This document shows, one piece after another, positions 5,885-11,901 of a DNA stretch of 49,939 nt. Made by a program: the position numbers and the translations under genes. Below the pieces are notes generated by a model that was not told the origin of the DNA, searched no databases, and saw nothing but the letters and a program-made list of their open reading frames with translations. The stretch is taken from positions 1 through 49,939 of IMG/VR virus record IMGVR_UViG_3300006339_000002; one strand, written 5' to 3'. Position 1 is the stretch's first letter. Each line of letters begins with the position of its first letter. Source of the DNA: a virus.

Positions 5885-6039
5885 AATATTTAACTGAACA
5901 TGAATTAAGAAAGAGATTAGATAATGAATTTACTGATGTTGATTTAACAATTCATAAATGTGCAACTAAAGGTGTTGTTGCAACAGTTTATTTTTATGAA
6001 AAGAAATTAGACTGGGTACAGGAATGGGAGGATAAATGA
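5881..6039 (+). CDS. Small hypothetical protein (52 aa)
   Basis: Unrecognised; N-terminal helix, then a strand pair around CATKGVVATVYFY, and a Trp-containing acidic C-terminus. AGGAGG just before the ATG; ATGA overlaps with both neighbours indicate coupled translation. Confidence 0.6.
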   Translation: MKYLTEHELRKRLDNEFTDVDLTIHKCATKGVVATVYFYEKKLDWVQEWEDK

Positions 6040-6197
6040 TTGATAAAAGAGTATTAGATTATACAAATCTAACAGATAAAGATGCATTTTATTTATGGAT
6101 GAATGAGTGTCCAGTAAAGGAGGAGTTTACAGATGCGTTTGAAGATGAGAATGATAGATGTGAATTCTATTTTTTTAGAATACCAAAAGATGAATAG
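6036..6197 (+). CDS. Small acidic hypothetical protein (53 aa)
   Basis: Unrecognised acidic protein beginning MIDKRVLDYTNL, with two cysteines and an aromatic cluster (FYFF) near the end. GGGAGG precedes the start. A longer reading frame on the same strand beginning at 6133 overlaps its second half but has no ribosome binding site. Confidence 0.6.
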   Translation: MIDKRVLDYTNLTDKDAFYLWMNECPVKEEFTDAFEDENDRCEFYFFRIPKDE

Positions 6198-6354
6198 AAA
6201 AGAATATAATAAACTATACCATCAAAGACCTGATGTGATAGAAAAGAAAAAGAAATACTTTAAAGAGTATAATACTAGACCTGAAGTTAAACTAGCAAGA
6301 CATGAATGGTATATACAAAAATTAATTAAGGAGTGTACAAATGCCGAGATATAA
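6190..6354 (+). CDS. Small basic hypothetical protein (54 aa)
   Basis: Very basic, Tyr/Lys/Arg-rich (NRKEYNKLYHQRP), a candidate nucleic-acid binder. I start it at 6190, where its ATG overlaps the previous stop by eight bases (ATGAATAG), rather than at 6133. Overlaps the next gene by 14 bases. Confidence 0.55.
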   Translation: MNRKEYNKLYHQRPDVIEKKKKYFKEYNTRPEVKLARHEWYIQKLIKECTNAEI

Positions 6355-6574
6355 AATAACAGAACATCAAACAGGTTGGCAAACATTAGAGAACTTTATT
6401 GATGCTAAAGATAAGGAGGATGCTTACGAAAAACATAATGAGGGTGAGTATGTTAATAAAGAATGGAAGATTATAGATGAAGAGTATAGAAATGTGGATA
6501 CAGATGTAACTGAAGATAGTGAGACGTGGTTAGAGGGACATAAGAAATGGAGAGAGAAGAATGAAAAAGTATAG
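6341..6574 (+). CDS. DpnD/PcfM-like small protein, copy 1 (77 aa)
   Basis: The N-terminal 45 residues follow the pattern of a strand (YKITEHQTG), a second strand ending in IDAKDKEDAYEK and a helix, as in small DpnD/PcfM-like proteins (xYxVxE ... v.A.s.eeA...a). The C-terminus is acidic and Trp-rich. The next gene has the same pattern, so the two look like tandem paralogues. Function unknown. AAGGAG lies before the ATG. Confidence 0.5.
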   Translation: MPRYKITEHQTGWQTLENFIDAKDKEDAYEKHNEGEYVNKEWKIIDEEYRNVDTDVTEDSETWLEGHKKWREKNEKV

Positions 6575-6746
6575 AGTGTGGGGGTATGAAACTCAAGGGT
6601 ATCACATAGACCTTGAGGCAAACAACAAACAGGATGCCCATGATAAAGCTATGGATATTGATAGAGAAGACTGGCAGATAGGTAATGATGGAATGAATAC
6701 TTGCTTTGATATTAATAAAAAGAATATAGAGAGGATAGATAAATGA
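6561..6746 (+). CDS. DpnD/PcfM-like small protein, copy 2 (61 aa)
   Basis: KYRVWGYETQGYHIDLEAN then KQDAHDKA repeats the strand-strand-helix pattern of the preceding gene (YKI ... IDAKDKEDAYEK). The family assignment rests on pattern only. It overlaps its neighbours by 14 and 4 bases. Confidence 0.5.
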   Translation: MKKYRVWGYETQGYHIDLEANNKQDAHDKAMDIDREDWQIGNDGMNTCFDINKKNIERIDK

Positions 6747-6949
6747 GTAATGAATTATATTATAGCAAGAGCAAAGATAAATATATTAAGATAGCAGAGA
6801 TGCCTGATGTTCATGTTAGGAGAGCATTCATTAAGATGAATAGTGAGAAAATGAATAGCTATGATATTGAAAGTACATTAATAAAAATTAGAGATGATAT
6901 ACAAAATTTGCTAGATGAAATATTTGAAGCAAGGAAAGTAGATGAATAA
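6743..6949 (+). CDS. Hypothetical helical protein (68 aa)
   Basis: Unrecognised. N-terminal basic part followed by a likely coiled-coil helix (IRDDIQNLLDEIFEARK) at the C-terminus. Coupled by ATGA to the previous gene. Confidence 0.6.
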   Translation: MSNELYYSKSKDKYIKIAEMPDVHVRRAFIKMNSEKMNSYDIESTLIKIRDDIQNLLDEIFEARKVDE

Positions 6950-7250
6950 AAAGAAAAAGTTTAAAATAAAAAAAGCTATCTATGGTAAGAAAGAATTTAT
7001 CAGTATGATAGAATTAGATTACTACAAGAGGTATGAAATGTTAAAGTTAGATAAAGAATTGATTGATGATGTTCATGTAGCAATAGGCAAAGCAGAGGGC
7101 TATATACCATGCAAGACTTTACATGAAGAGATAATTGCATGGCAATACCTGATAGATACAGGGATAGCGTGGAAATTACAGGGGTGGTTTGGAAGACAAG
7201 CCATGTTTTTAATAGACCAAGGTTTATGTACAAAAAGAGTTGTACATTAA
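6942..7250 (+). CDS. Conserved-looking phage protein (102 aa)
   Basis: Highly basic N-terminus, then HVAIGKAEGYIPCKTLHEEIIAWQYL split as HVAIGKAEGYIPC and KTLHEEIIAWQYL, followed by LQGWFGRQAMFLIDQGLC. The QGWFGR segment resembles proteins of unknown function I recall in other phages. Soluble; no catalytic motif. Overlaps the previous gene by eight bases. A short untranslated gap follows. Confidence 0.65.
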   Translation: MNKKKKFKIKKAIYGKKEFISMIELDYYKRYEMLKLDKELIDDVHVAIGKAEGYIPCKTLHEEIIAWQYLIDTGIAWKLQGWFGRQAMFLIDQGLCTKRVVH

Positions 7251-7273
7251 CTTTAAATATGATATAAGAAAGT

Positions 7274-7417
7274 ATGACACTTAGAGTAAGAAAATTAATA
7301 GTTAGGTTGCGTATGTGGTACGCTAGAATAAGAGGACATAAAGAACATAGGTGGGATTATGAACCTAGTGAATGGTATATGGGTAAACATAACAAAAAAA
7401 ATAAGGAGAAAAAATAA
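7274..7417 (+). CDS. Small Arg/Trp-rich basic protein (47 aa)
   Basis: Unrecognised peptide with a basic amphipathic N-terminus (RVRKLIVRLRMWYARIRG) and a Lys-rich tail. Charge suggests nucleic acid or membrane-surface binding. Its stop directly abuts the next start. Confidence 0.5.
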   Translation: MTLRVRKLIVRLRMWYARIRGHKEHRWDYEPSEWYMGKHNKKNKEKK

Positions 7418-7639
7418 ATGTTTGGAATAGATAAAAAAGAAGAAGTTAAAAAATATATAGTGATGAGAAAGTATAAGGGTGCAGATTATTTTTATACTGA
7501 ACGAGGATTTGCTGATAAAAAATTTGCAGATGCGTATGCTGAATTAATGCTAACTCAAGAACCTGAATATAAATACTTTCTGTTTGAACAAAGCAAAGCA
7601 TATGGGAATGGCGAAGATAAAGGTGAAGATAAAAAATGA
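7418..7639 (+). CDS. Hypothetical protein (73 aa)
   Basis: Unrecognised; YIVMRKYKGADYFYTERGF gives an N-terminal strand pair, followed by a helix and a C-terminal acidic/lysine tail repeating GEDK. AAGGAG lies before the ATG. Confidence 0.6.
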   Translation: MFGIDKKEEVKKYIVMRKYKGADYFYTERGFADKKFADAYAELMLTQEPEYKYFLFEQSKAYGNGEDKGEDKK

Positions 7640-7896
7640 ATGACCCATATCTTGTACAAATAGAAAAAGAAAAAAAACTTTCTCAAGAAATTGTTCATTT
7701 AAGAGAAGAGGTAAAGAACTTACAAGCAGAGGTTAAGTATGAAAGAGAGTTAAGAATAAAGGGTACAGAATATCATCCTACTGATTATCATAGTAGATTA
7801 AGACGGATGATTGAAGTAGTTACAAATGAAAAGAAACTAACTGATTTGTTTGAGATAGTTGATGAGGCACAAACAAGATTAAAGATTGAAAAATGA
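7636..7896 (+). CDS. Coiled-coil protein (86 aa)
   Basis: Residues 8-45 have heptad spacing (KEKKLSQEIVHLREEVKNL), so a coiled coil is likely; the rest is a second helix. The next gene is also coiled coil and is coupled by ATGA, so they may form a complex. Function unknown. Confidence 0.6.
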   Translation: MNDPYLVQIEKEKKLSQEIVHLREEVKNLQAEVKYERELRIKGTEYHPTDYHSRLRRMIEVVTNEKKLTDLFEIVDEAQTRLKIEK

Positions 7897-8135
7897 GTGA
7901 TAAATATTATTGGATGTGGCGTGAAGAAAAAAAGAAACGTGAAGAGGCAGAGGGAGAGACGACTATTGTTAAGGGAATAGGTATGAACTCTCCTGAAATG
8001 AAAGCATTACAGAAGCGTGTTAAGGAATTAGAAAACTCTTTATCTATTGCTCTTGATATTAATGACCAATATCAAAGAGATATGAAAATTAAAGATGAAG
8101 AGATTGGTAGATTATATAATAAAATAAGAACATAA
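7893..8135 (+). CDS. Coiled-coil protein (80 aa)
   Basis: Basic N-terminal helix followed by a leucine-spaced segment (LQKRVKELENSLSIAL) typical of a coiled coil. Coupled to the preceding coiled-coil gene. Its end runs into the CACAATT regulatory motif. Confidence 0.6.
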   Translation: MSDKYYWMWREEKKKREEAEGETTIVKGIGMNSPEMKALQKRVKELENSLSIALDINDQYQRDMKIKDEEIGRLYNKIRT

Positions 8136-8164
8136 TTCTGCCACAATTATATGGTATAAGGAGA
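8131..8164 (+). promoter_or_regulatory. Early-region regulatory motif (third copy) before membrane peptide
   Basis: CATAATTCTGCCACAATTAT (8131-8150) repeats the 2517-2532 motif almost base for base, then TGGTATAAG, which could serve as an extended -10, and a GGAG site for the ATG at 8166. A TATAAT at 8115-8120 lies further upstream. Probably a promoter/operator for the LexA-like gene cluster (inference). Confidence 0.5.
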
Positions 8165-8165
8165 T

Positions 8166-8252
8166 ATGAATAAAGAATTTTTATTATTAATATTATTTTA
8201 TATAATATTTTTTATTGGTGTGTTTAGTATATTAACAATGATACCTAAATAA
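8166..8252 (+). CDS. One-helix membrane peptide (28 aa)
   Basis: Nearly all hydrophobic after MNKE (residues 5-25), one membrane helix. AAGGAGAT gives a good site. It immediately precedes the LexA-like gene and could be co-expressed with it. Function unknown. Confidence 0.55.
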   Translation: MNKEFLLLILFYIIFFIGVFSILTMIPK

Positions 8253-8253
8253 T

Positions 8254-8469
8254 ATGTTAACAAAAAAACAATTAAAGTTATATAAGTATTTAAAGAATTA
8301 CTTTAAAGAGAATGAAGTGATGCCTAGCTTTGAGGAGATGAAAGATTATATGAATGTTAAATCAAAATCTTCTGTCTTTAATATGTTAGGTTATATGGAA
8401 TGGAAGGGATATATAAAAAGATGTCCTGCCCATGCTAGAGCAATACAAATACTAAAGGAGGTAGCTTAA
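8254..8469 (+). CDS. LexA-like winged-helix DNA-binding protein (71 aa)
   Basis: Matches the N-terminal DNA-binding domain of LexA: LTKKQLKLYKYLKNYF, then MPSFEEMKDYMNVKSKSSVF for the recognition helix region, and a wing ending GYIKRCPAHARAIQIL. The peptidase half of LexA is absent, so it would not self-cleave. It likely regulates phage or host transcription; LexA-type SOS sites or the CACAATT motifs just upstream are possible targets (inference). It overlaps the next gene by one base. Confidence 0.7.
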   Translation: MLTKKQLKLYKYLKNYFKENEVMPSFEEMKDYMNVKSKSSVFNMLGYMEWKGYIKRCPAHARAIQILKEVA

Positions 8470-8930
8470 TGCATAAGTATAGTAAAGAGACTACTAAATA
8501 TAAAGATATATCTAATGAGGATAAAGTGTTTACATCCCTAGATAAATATGATAGTAATGAAACTGATAAACTTGGTATGTTATTGGCTCATTTAAGTATG
8601 CCACAGATGTGTGCTAGTTGGGTGAGTGAAGATGATTTTAATTCCTTATTGGAGAAATATAAAATAGATATTACTCCTTATGTTAAGGATGATACAAGAG
8701 TAACTACATCTATTAAAGGTGAAATACAAAGTGAACTATTTCATTTAATAGATAAAGATAAATATAAGAAAAGAAACCTGATAAAAGCATTAAGAAATGA
8801 ATTTCCTGATGTAAATTCAGGAGTGATATGTAGGATGATTAAGAAATTATTATCTTTAAGAGTACTTGAGATAGACAGAACATACAAAACTAAGCCCTTT
8901 GTTATTAAAGGAAAGTACTATATTAATTAA
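8469..8930 (+). CDS. Hypothetical protein, possible winged-helix C-terminus (153 aa)
   Basis: Unrecognised. The first 50 residues are polar; residues 85-153 look helical with a final strand pair (RVLEIDRTY ... VIKGKYYIN), the shape of a winged helix that could sense or bind DNA. It is cotranscribed with the LexA-like gene (TAATG overlap, AAGGAGG site), which supports a regulatory role. Low certainty on function. Confidence 0.65.
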   Translation: MHKYSKETTKYKDISNEDKVFTSLDKYDSNETDKLGMLLAHLSMPQMCASWVSEDDFNSLLEKYKIDITPYVKDDTRVTTSIKGEIQSELFHLIDKDKYKKRNLIKALRNEFPDVNSGVICRMIKKLLSLRVLEIDRTYKTKPFVIKGKYYIN

Positions 8931-9102
8931 TACAACTTATAGTTGAAAGGAGTATGTAAGTCATTGATTTTATTGAAGAATTTTTATTTTACAGAGCCGT
9001 TCTCAAGGGGTGTTATGGACAGTATAATAGTAGTACTCCCAATAAAAAATAGATGGGAGAAATCCGTTTATTATACTAAATAACATTTTGTGGAATAGGA
9101 CT
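8931..9102 (+). other. Longest early gap: hairpin, start-stop and short frames
   Basis: It begins with a hairpin CAACTTATAGTTG (8933-8945) and a strong AAAGGAG (8946-8952), followed by ATG TAA at 8954-8959, a start codon directly followed by a stop. A frame starting at TTG 8964 or ATG 9015 (the latter with AAGGGG upstream) runs to 9083 and would give 39 or 22 residues. CTCCC/GGGAG can pair around 9036-9059. No recognisable protein. Confidence 0.4.
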
Positions 9103-9366
9103 ATGGCAAATAAATTCTTTATGAAAAAATCTTGGGTAAATGTAGATATGTGCATTGAAGATTATTATAATTCAGGTACAGATTATTACAAGGCGAAAGA
9201 GAATTTAAACTGGAGTCCCTATTCAAGTATAGTTGGTAAAGAAGTGAAATGGGAAAGAAATACTGTGGAAGAAATTGATGAAGAAACCTACAAAAATAAA
9301 ATCAAGAAATCCAATAGCAAAAGTATTGATGACAAGAAAGTTTCACTCAAAGATTGTAAGGAATAA
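9103..9366 (+). CDS. Hypothetical protein (87 aa)
   Basis: Unrecognised. N-terminal MANKFFMKKSWVNVDMC, then a Tyr-rich middle and a Lys/Ser-rich acidic-basic tail. AGGA before the ATG at 9103 favours it over an in-frame TTG at 9088. Leads into the DNA-metabolism block. Confidence 0.55.
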   Translation: MANKFFMKKSWVNVDMCIEDYYNSGTDYYKAKENLNWSPYSSIVGKEVKWERNTVEEIDEETYKNKIKKSNSKSIDDKKVSLKDCKE

Positions 9367-9410
9367 AAAACCTGAACTCATTACCAAGTACTATGACAAC
9401 AAAATGAAAT

Positions 9411-9764
9411 ATGATACTTAATAAAAATATTCCTACGAGTTGGAATTCAGGAATGGGAGAAGGCAGAGCTATAACTCCTCATGCTCTTTTATGGAGGAGT
9501 GTTATAGTAAGAGCTGTCATGGATGCCCTTGATATAGATATTCATGCATGGGGTAGACAAAGAAAAAGAATAGTCCAAGATGCAACGTCTTGGTTTAATG
9601 TTAATGACCCACACTTCTGTGAGGTTTGCGACCACTCAAATTTTGAACCATCCTTTATTGTTAAGATTTTTAAAAAATTAGTTAAAGCTAATACTAAAAA
9701 ATTATTTGAACATAAAAATCTAAATAAATTTTTAACTCAATATCTTTGTACGTTTCATCATTAA
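9411..9764 (+). CDS. Phage protein of unknown function (117 aa)
   Basis: Segment IVQDATSWFNVNDPHFCEVC split as IVQDATSWFNVND and PHFCEVC, followed by FEPSFIVKIF, recalls small proteins of phages and alphaproteobacterial prophages. The order aromatic-Trp helix, D-P-x-F-x-x-V-C, then helix suggests a compact helical DNA-associated domain, but no function is known to me. No good ribosome binding site; the start is by default. Confidence 0.65.
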   Translation: MILNKNIPTSWNSGMGEGRAITPHALLWRSVIVRAVMDALDIDIHAWGRQRKRIVQDATSWFNVNDPHFCEVCDHSNFEPSFIVKIFKKLVKANTKKLFEHKNLNKFLTQYLCTFHH

Positions 9765-9767
9765 TAT

Positions 9768-10157
9768 ATGGGAGATTTAAATAAAACATCTACATTTGAT
9801 ATTGATTTAAAGTATGGACAGATAAGAGAAAAAAGAGTAGCTGATTTATTTAAAGGTGGTAAGGTAGAAGTTAAGACTGAACGTAGTTGGTGGAGAAAGA
9901 CAGGGAATATTGCTATTGAGTATGAGTTTAGAGGTAAGCCAAGTGGTATAGATAAGACTGAAGCTAAGTGGTGGTTTCAAGTATTAGAACTTAATGGTAA
10001 AGAATATTGTATGATAGTTTTTAGAGTATCAAGATTAAAAAAAATAGTAGCTAAGTATAAGAAGACACATACAAAAGATATAGGAGATTACAGAGCATCT
10101 AAGTGTGTAGTCATACCTATTAAAGAATTATATACAGAGAAATGTTATGAACTTTAA
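9768..10157 (+). CDS. PD-(D/E)XK endonuclease, resolvase-like (129 aa)
   Basis: A small nuclease of the PD-(D/E)XK fold, size and context matching the junction-resolving endonuclease I (gp3) position of T7-type phages. Visible residues: acidic E21 in the first helix, the core E34-V-K36 strand (VEVKTERSWW), and TGN (46-48) followed by EYEFRGKPSGI, a stretch I recall in phage and bacterial proteins of this type. D13 or E21 probably completes the metal site. It would cleave branched DNA during replication and packaging or degrade host DNA. Lies just before the replication genes. Confidence 0.7.
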   Translation: MGDLNKTSTFDIDLKYGQIREKRVADLFKGGKVEVKTERSWWRKTGNIAIEYEFRGKPSGIDKTEAKWWFQVLELNGKEYCMIVFRVSRLKKIVAKYKKTHTKDIGDYRASKCVVIPIKELYTEKCYEL

Positions 10158-10167
10158 GGGAGGAACA

Positions 10168-10254
10168 ATGGATAAAATATATACAGGTGCAGGAGTGGTG
10201 AGTATTATAACAGTAATGAGTGTAGTAGTTTATATTATAATTGCAGGAATATAA
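10168..10254 (+). CDS. One-helix membrane peptide (28 aa)
   Basis: Residues 7-28 are a continuous hydrophobic helix (GAGVVSIITVMSVVVYIII). GGGAGGA gives a strong site six bases before the ATG. Function unknown; one of several membrane peptides in this window. Confidence 0.6.
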   Translation: MDKIYTGAGVVSIITVMSVVVYIIIAGI

Positions 10255-10256
10255 TT

Positions 10257-10454
10257 ATGGGAATGATGGATGGTGGTCATAACTTTAAAGATAATTGTAG
10301 GACTTGTAATAAAGATGAAAATGGTGGTACTATGAGAAGGTATGTTCACGAAAGAAATACAAAGATATGTTTAAATTGTTTTGAAAAATTAGATGTTGTT
10401 AAACGACAAGAATATGTTTTTGCTAGTCAATTAAATAGAAATAGATTATTATAA
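10257..10454 (+). CDS. Zinc-ribbon-like small protein (65 aa)
   Basis: Two CxxC knuckles, CRTC (about residues 14-17) and CLNC (38-41), separated by about 20 residues that include RRYVHERNTK, as in a zinc ribbon. Basic tail. Probably binds nucleic acid or a protein partner. Alternative starts at the third or fourth codon exist. Confidence 0.65.
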   Translation: MGMMDGGHNFKDNCRTCNKDENGGTMRRYVHERNTKICLNCFEKLDVVKRQEYVFASQLNRNRLL

Positions 10455-10888
10455 TGAAAAAATATTTAGCAATAATACTTGGATTATTATTAACTGGATG
10501 TAATCAGTTGGCTATGCTATCAGTAGTGGGAAGTACTGCAAGTTTAGTTGCAAATAATAATGCTTTAGTTAAAACTTATAGTGGCTTAGATGTTGCAACC
10601 TTTATGTCAACTGATAAAGATATTAAAACTCATGCATATGAAATAGTAACAAGTGTGAAAAAAGTTGCGAATGAAACTTTTATATTAGAAACACCTATCA
10701 CATTGGAAAGTGAGAAAAGAGTTTTGGTTGCTCTTCCAATTATTGAAGTTAAAATTTCTGAAGTATTAACAGTTGATGATGGATTTTATGTTGTAAAAAA
10801 CTTTGAAAATTATAGAAGTAAAGAAGATATAGAATGGGAAATAGAATCTGAAGGATGGAAAAAGATATACTCAAAATATTATGAATAA
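10454..10888 (+). CDS. Lipoprotein (144 aa)
   Basis: Signal peptide with a lipobox: MKKYLAIILGLLLTGC, cysteine at 16, then the mature protein anchored in an envelope membrane. The mature N-terminus is small-residue-rich (GSTASLVANNNALVKTYSGLD) and followed by a mixed alpha-beta domain. It resembles phage lipoproteins I recall of unknown role. Early-expressed lipoproteins often block superinfection, which is an inference here. Starts in a TAATG overlap with the zinc-ribbon gene. Confidence 0.75.
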   Translation: MKKYLAIILGLLLTGCNQLAMLSVVGSTASLVANNNALVKTYSGLDVATFMSTDKDIKTHAYEIVTSVKKVANETFILETPITLESEKRVLVALPIIEVKISEVLTVDDGFYVVKNFENYRSKEDIEWEIESEGWKKIYSKYYE

Positions 10889-11009
10889 ACCTAGATGTAA
10901 AAATTGTAATTGTCTTTGTCATTGTAATGTGCTAGAGCATTCTGATATGCTTGGAGTGTGTCCATGTACTAATTGTGATTGCATAGAAGTGTGTGAGGCG
11001 TGTCAATAA
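10881..11009 (+). CDS. Cysteine-rich mini-protein (42 aa, 11 Cys)
   Basis: Eleven of 42 residues are cysteines, at 6, 9, 11, 13, 15, 27, 29, 32, 34, 38 and 41, in two clusters (CKNCNCLCHC and CPCTNCDC). This looks like a metallothionein-type or double zinc-binding peptide. It starts inside the last codons of the lipoprotein gene (eight-base overlap), with no ribosome binding site of its own, so translation probably depends on coupling. Such composition is far from random in AT-rich DNA (Cys codons TGT/TGC are uncommon here), which supports it being real. Confidence 0.6.
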   Translation: MNKPRCKNCNCLCHCNVLEHSDMLGVCPCTNCDCIEVCEACQ

Positions 11010-11012
11010 AAT

Positions 11013-11294
11013 ATGAGTGAACGAGATTTAATTAGAGAATATAAAAATACTATTGCAGATTTAACTAAAGAAAAAGATGATGCAATTCAATTAGTTTCTC
11101 AAAAAGATTCTAAAATAAAACAATTACTTATTCAGGTTGAACAAGCTAATGCAGATGTTCACACTATGGGAAAAAAAATTAAGGACTTAGACGAAAAAGC
11201 TAGGAAAAACGCCACTTTTAAGAGGATAATCCATGCTAAGATAGACCAAGTTTTAGAAAAAAAAGATGAGGATGACGTTGACAAGGAAGAATAA
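11013..11294 (+). CDS. Coiled-coil protein (93 aa)
   Basis: Mostly one long helix with heptad spacing (IADLTKEKDDAIQLVSQ ...), acidic-basic alternation and an acidic tail DEDDVDKEE. Located directly before the ssDNA-binding protein; the acidic tail is reminiscent of proteins that dock onto replication partners, but no function can be given. Confidence 0.6.
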   Translation: MSERDLIREYKNTIADLTKEKDDAIQLVSQKDSKIKQLLIQVEQANADVHTMGKKIKDLDEKARKNATFKRIIHAKIDQVLEKKDEDDVDKEE

Positions 11295-11339
11295 TTATGA
11301 TACAAGATAATAAACAATTAATAAAAAGGAAAAAAACAT

Positions 11340-11789
11340 ATGGCAATAATTGAAGGTACAGCTTACTGGGCTTCTCTAATAAGACCAAACGAAAAGTTTG
11401 AACCTATGTGGAGAATTGATTTGGCAGTAGATGATACAACTGCACAAGATTTTAAAACTAAAGGTTTCTCAGTTGGTGAAACTAAAGCTGATGATAAAGT
11501 AGTAAATAATATTATCAGATTTAAACGAAAAGTTTCAAAAGCAAATGGAGACAAAAATCAACAACCACAATTAGTGGATGGTGAAAAGAATCCTATTGAA
11601 AAAATAGTTGGTAATGGCAGTAAAGTAAAAGTAATGTATAAATCTTATGACTGGAATTTTAAAGGTAAGAAGGGCAAAGGTTTAGATTTACAAGCTGTAC
11701 AGGTACTCGACTTAGTGGAATATACTCCTAGGGAAGATTTTAATATAGAAAAATCTTCTAATGGTGTTGACATCAAAGAAGATTTTTGA
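11340..11789 (+). CDS. Single-stranded DNA-binding protein, T7 gp2.5-like (149 aa)
   Basis: A replication ssDNA-binding protein. Evidence: small size, an OB-fold-like run of strands (IIEGTAYWASLIRPNEKF, WRIDLAVDD, IIRFKRKV, KVKVMYKSYDWNFKGKKGKG, LDLQAVQVLDLVEY), and an acidic C-terminal tail ending D-F, the hallmark by which gp2.5 contacts the polymerase and primase-helicase. It is shorter than T7 gp2.5 (232 residues). It is immediately upstream of primase-helicase and polymerase. AAAAGG precedes the start. A promoter-like sequence lies in its last codons. Confidence 0.8.
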   Translation: MAIIEGTAYWASLIRPNEKFEPMWRIDLAVDDTTAQDFKTKGFSVGETKADDKVVNNIIRFKRKVSKANGDKNQQPQLVDGEKNPIEKIVGNGSKVKVMYKSYDWNFKGKKGKGLDLQAVQVLDLVEYTPREDFNIEKSSNGVDIKEDF

Positions 11790-11795
11790 TACAAC
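11767..11795 (+). promoter_or_regulatory. Candidate promoter for primase-helicase leader
   Basis: TTGACA (11767-11772), 17-base spacer, TACAAC (11790-11795) with TG in extended position. It overlaps the end of the ssDNA-binding gene. Transcription would begin near 11802, exactly at the first hairpin of the leader. Confidence 0.4.
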
Positions 11796-11801
11796 ATTAA
11801 T

Positions 11802-11878
11802 AGTCATAGTAGATGACTCCTATTTTCTACCTCCTAGAGGAGAGTTGGCTTGTGGTAAGTCAGCTCTCCTTTTTTTTT
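11802..11878 (+). terminator. Attenuator-like leader with strong rho-independent terminator
   Basis: Three hairpins in order: AGTCAT/ATGACT (11802-11818), CTCC/GGAG (11831-11842), and a 13-pair stem 11839-11851 with 11857-11869 (two G-U pairs) followed by nine T (11870-11878). The second hairpin uses bases of the terminator's 5' arm, so the two cannot form together. The terminator separates the ssDNA-binding gene from primase-helicase only 24 bases downstream. Confidence 0.8.
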
Positions 11879-11901
11879 GAAAACTAATTATGAGGGCGAC
11901 C

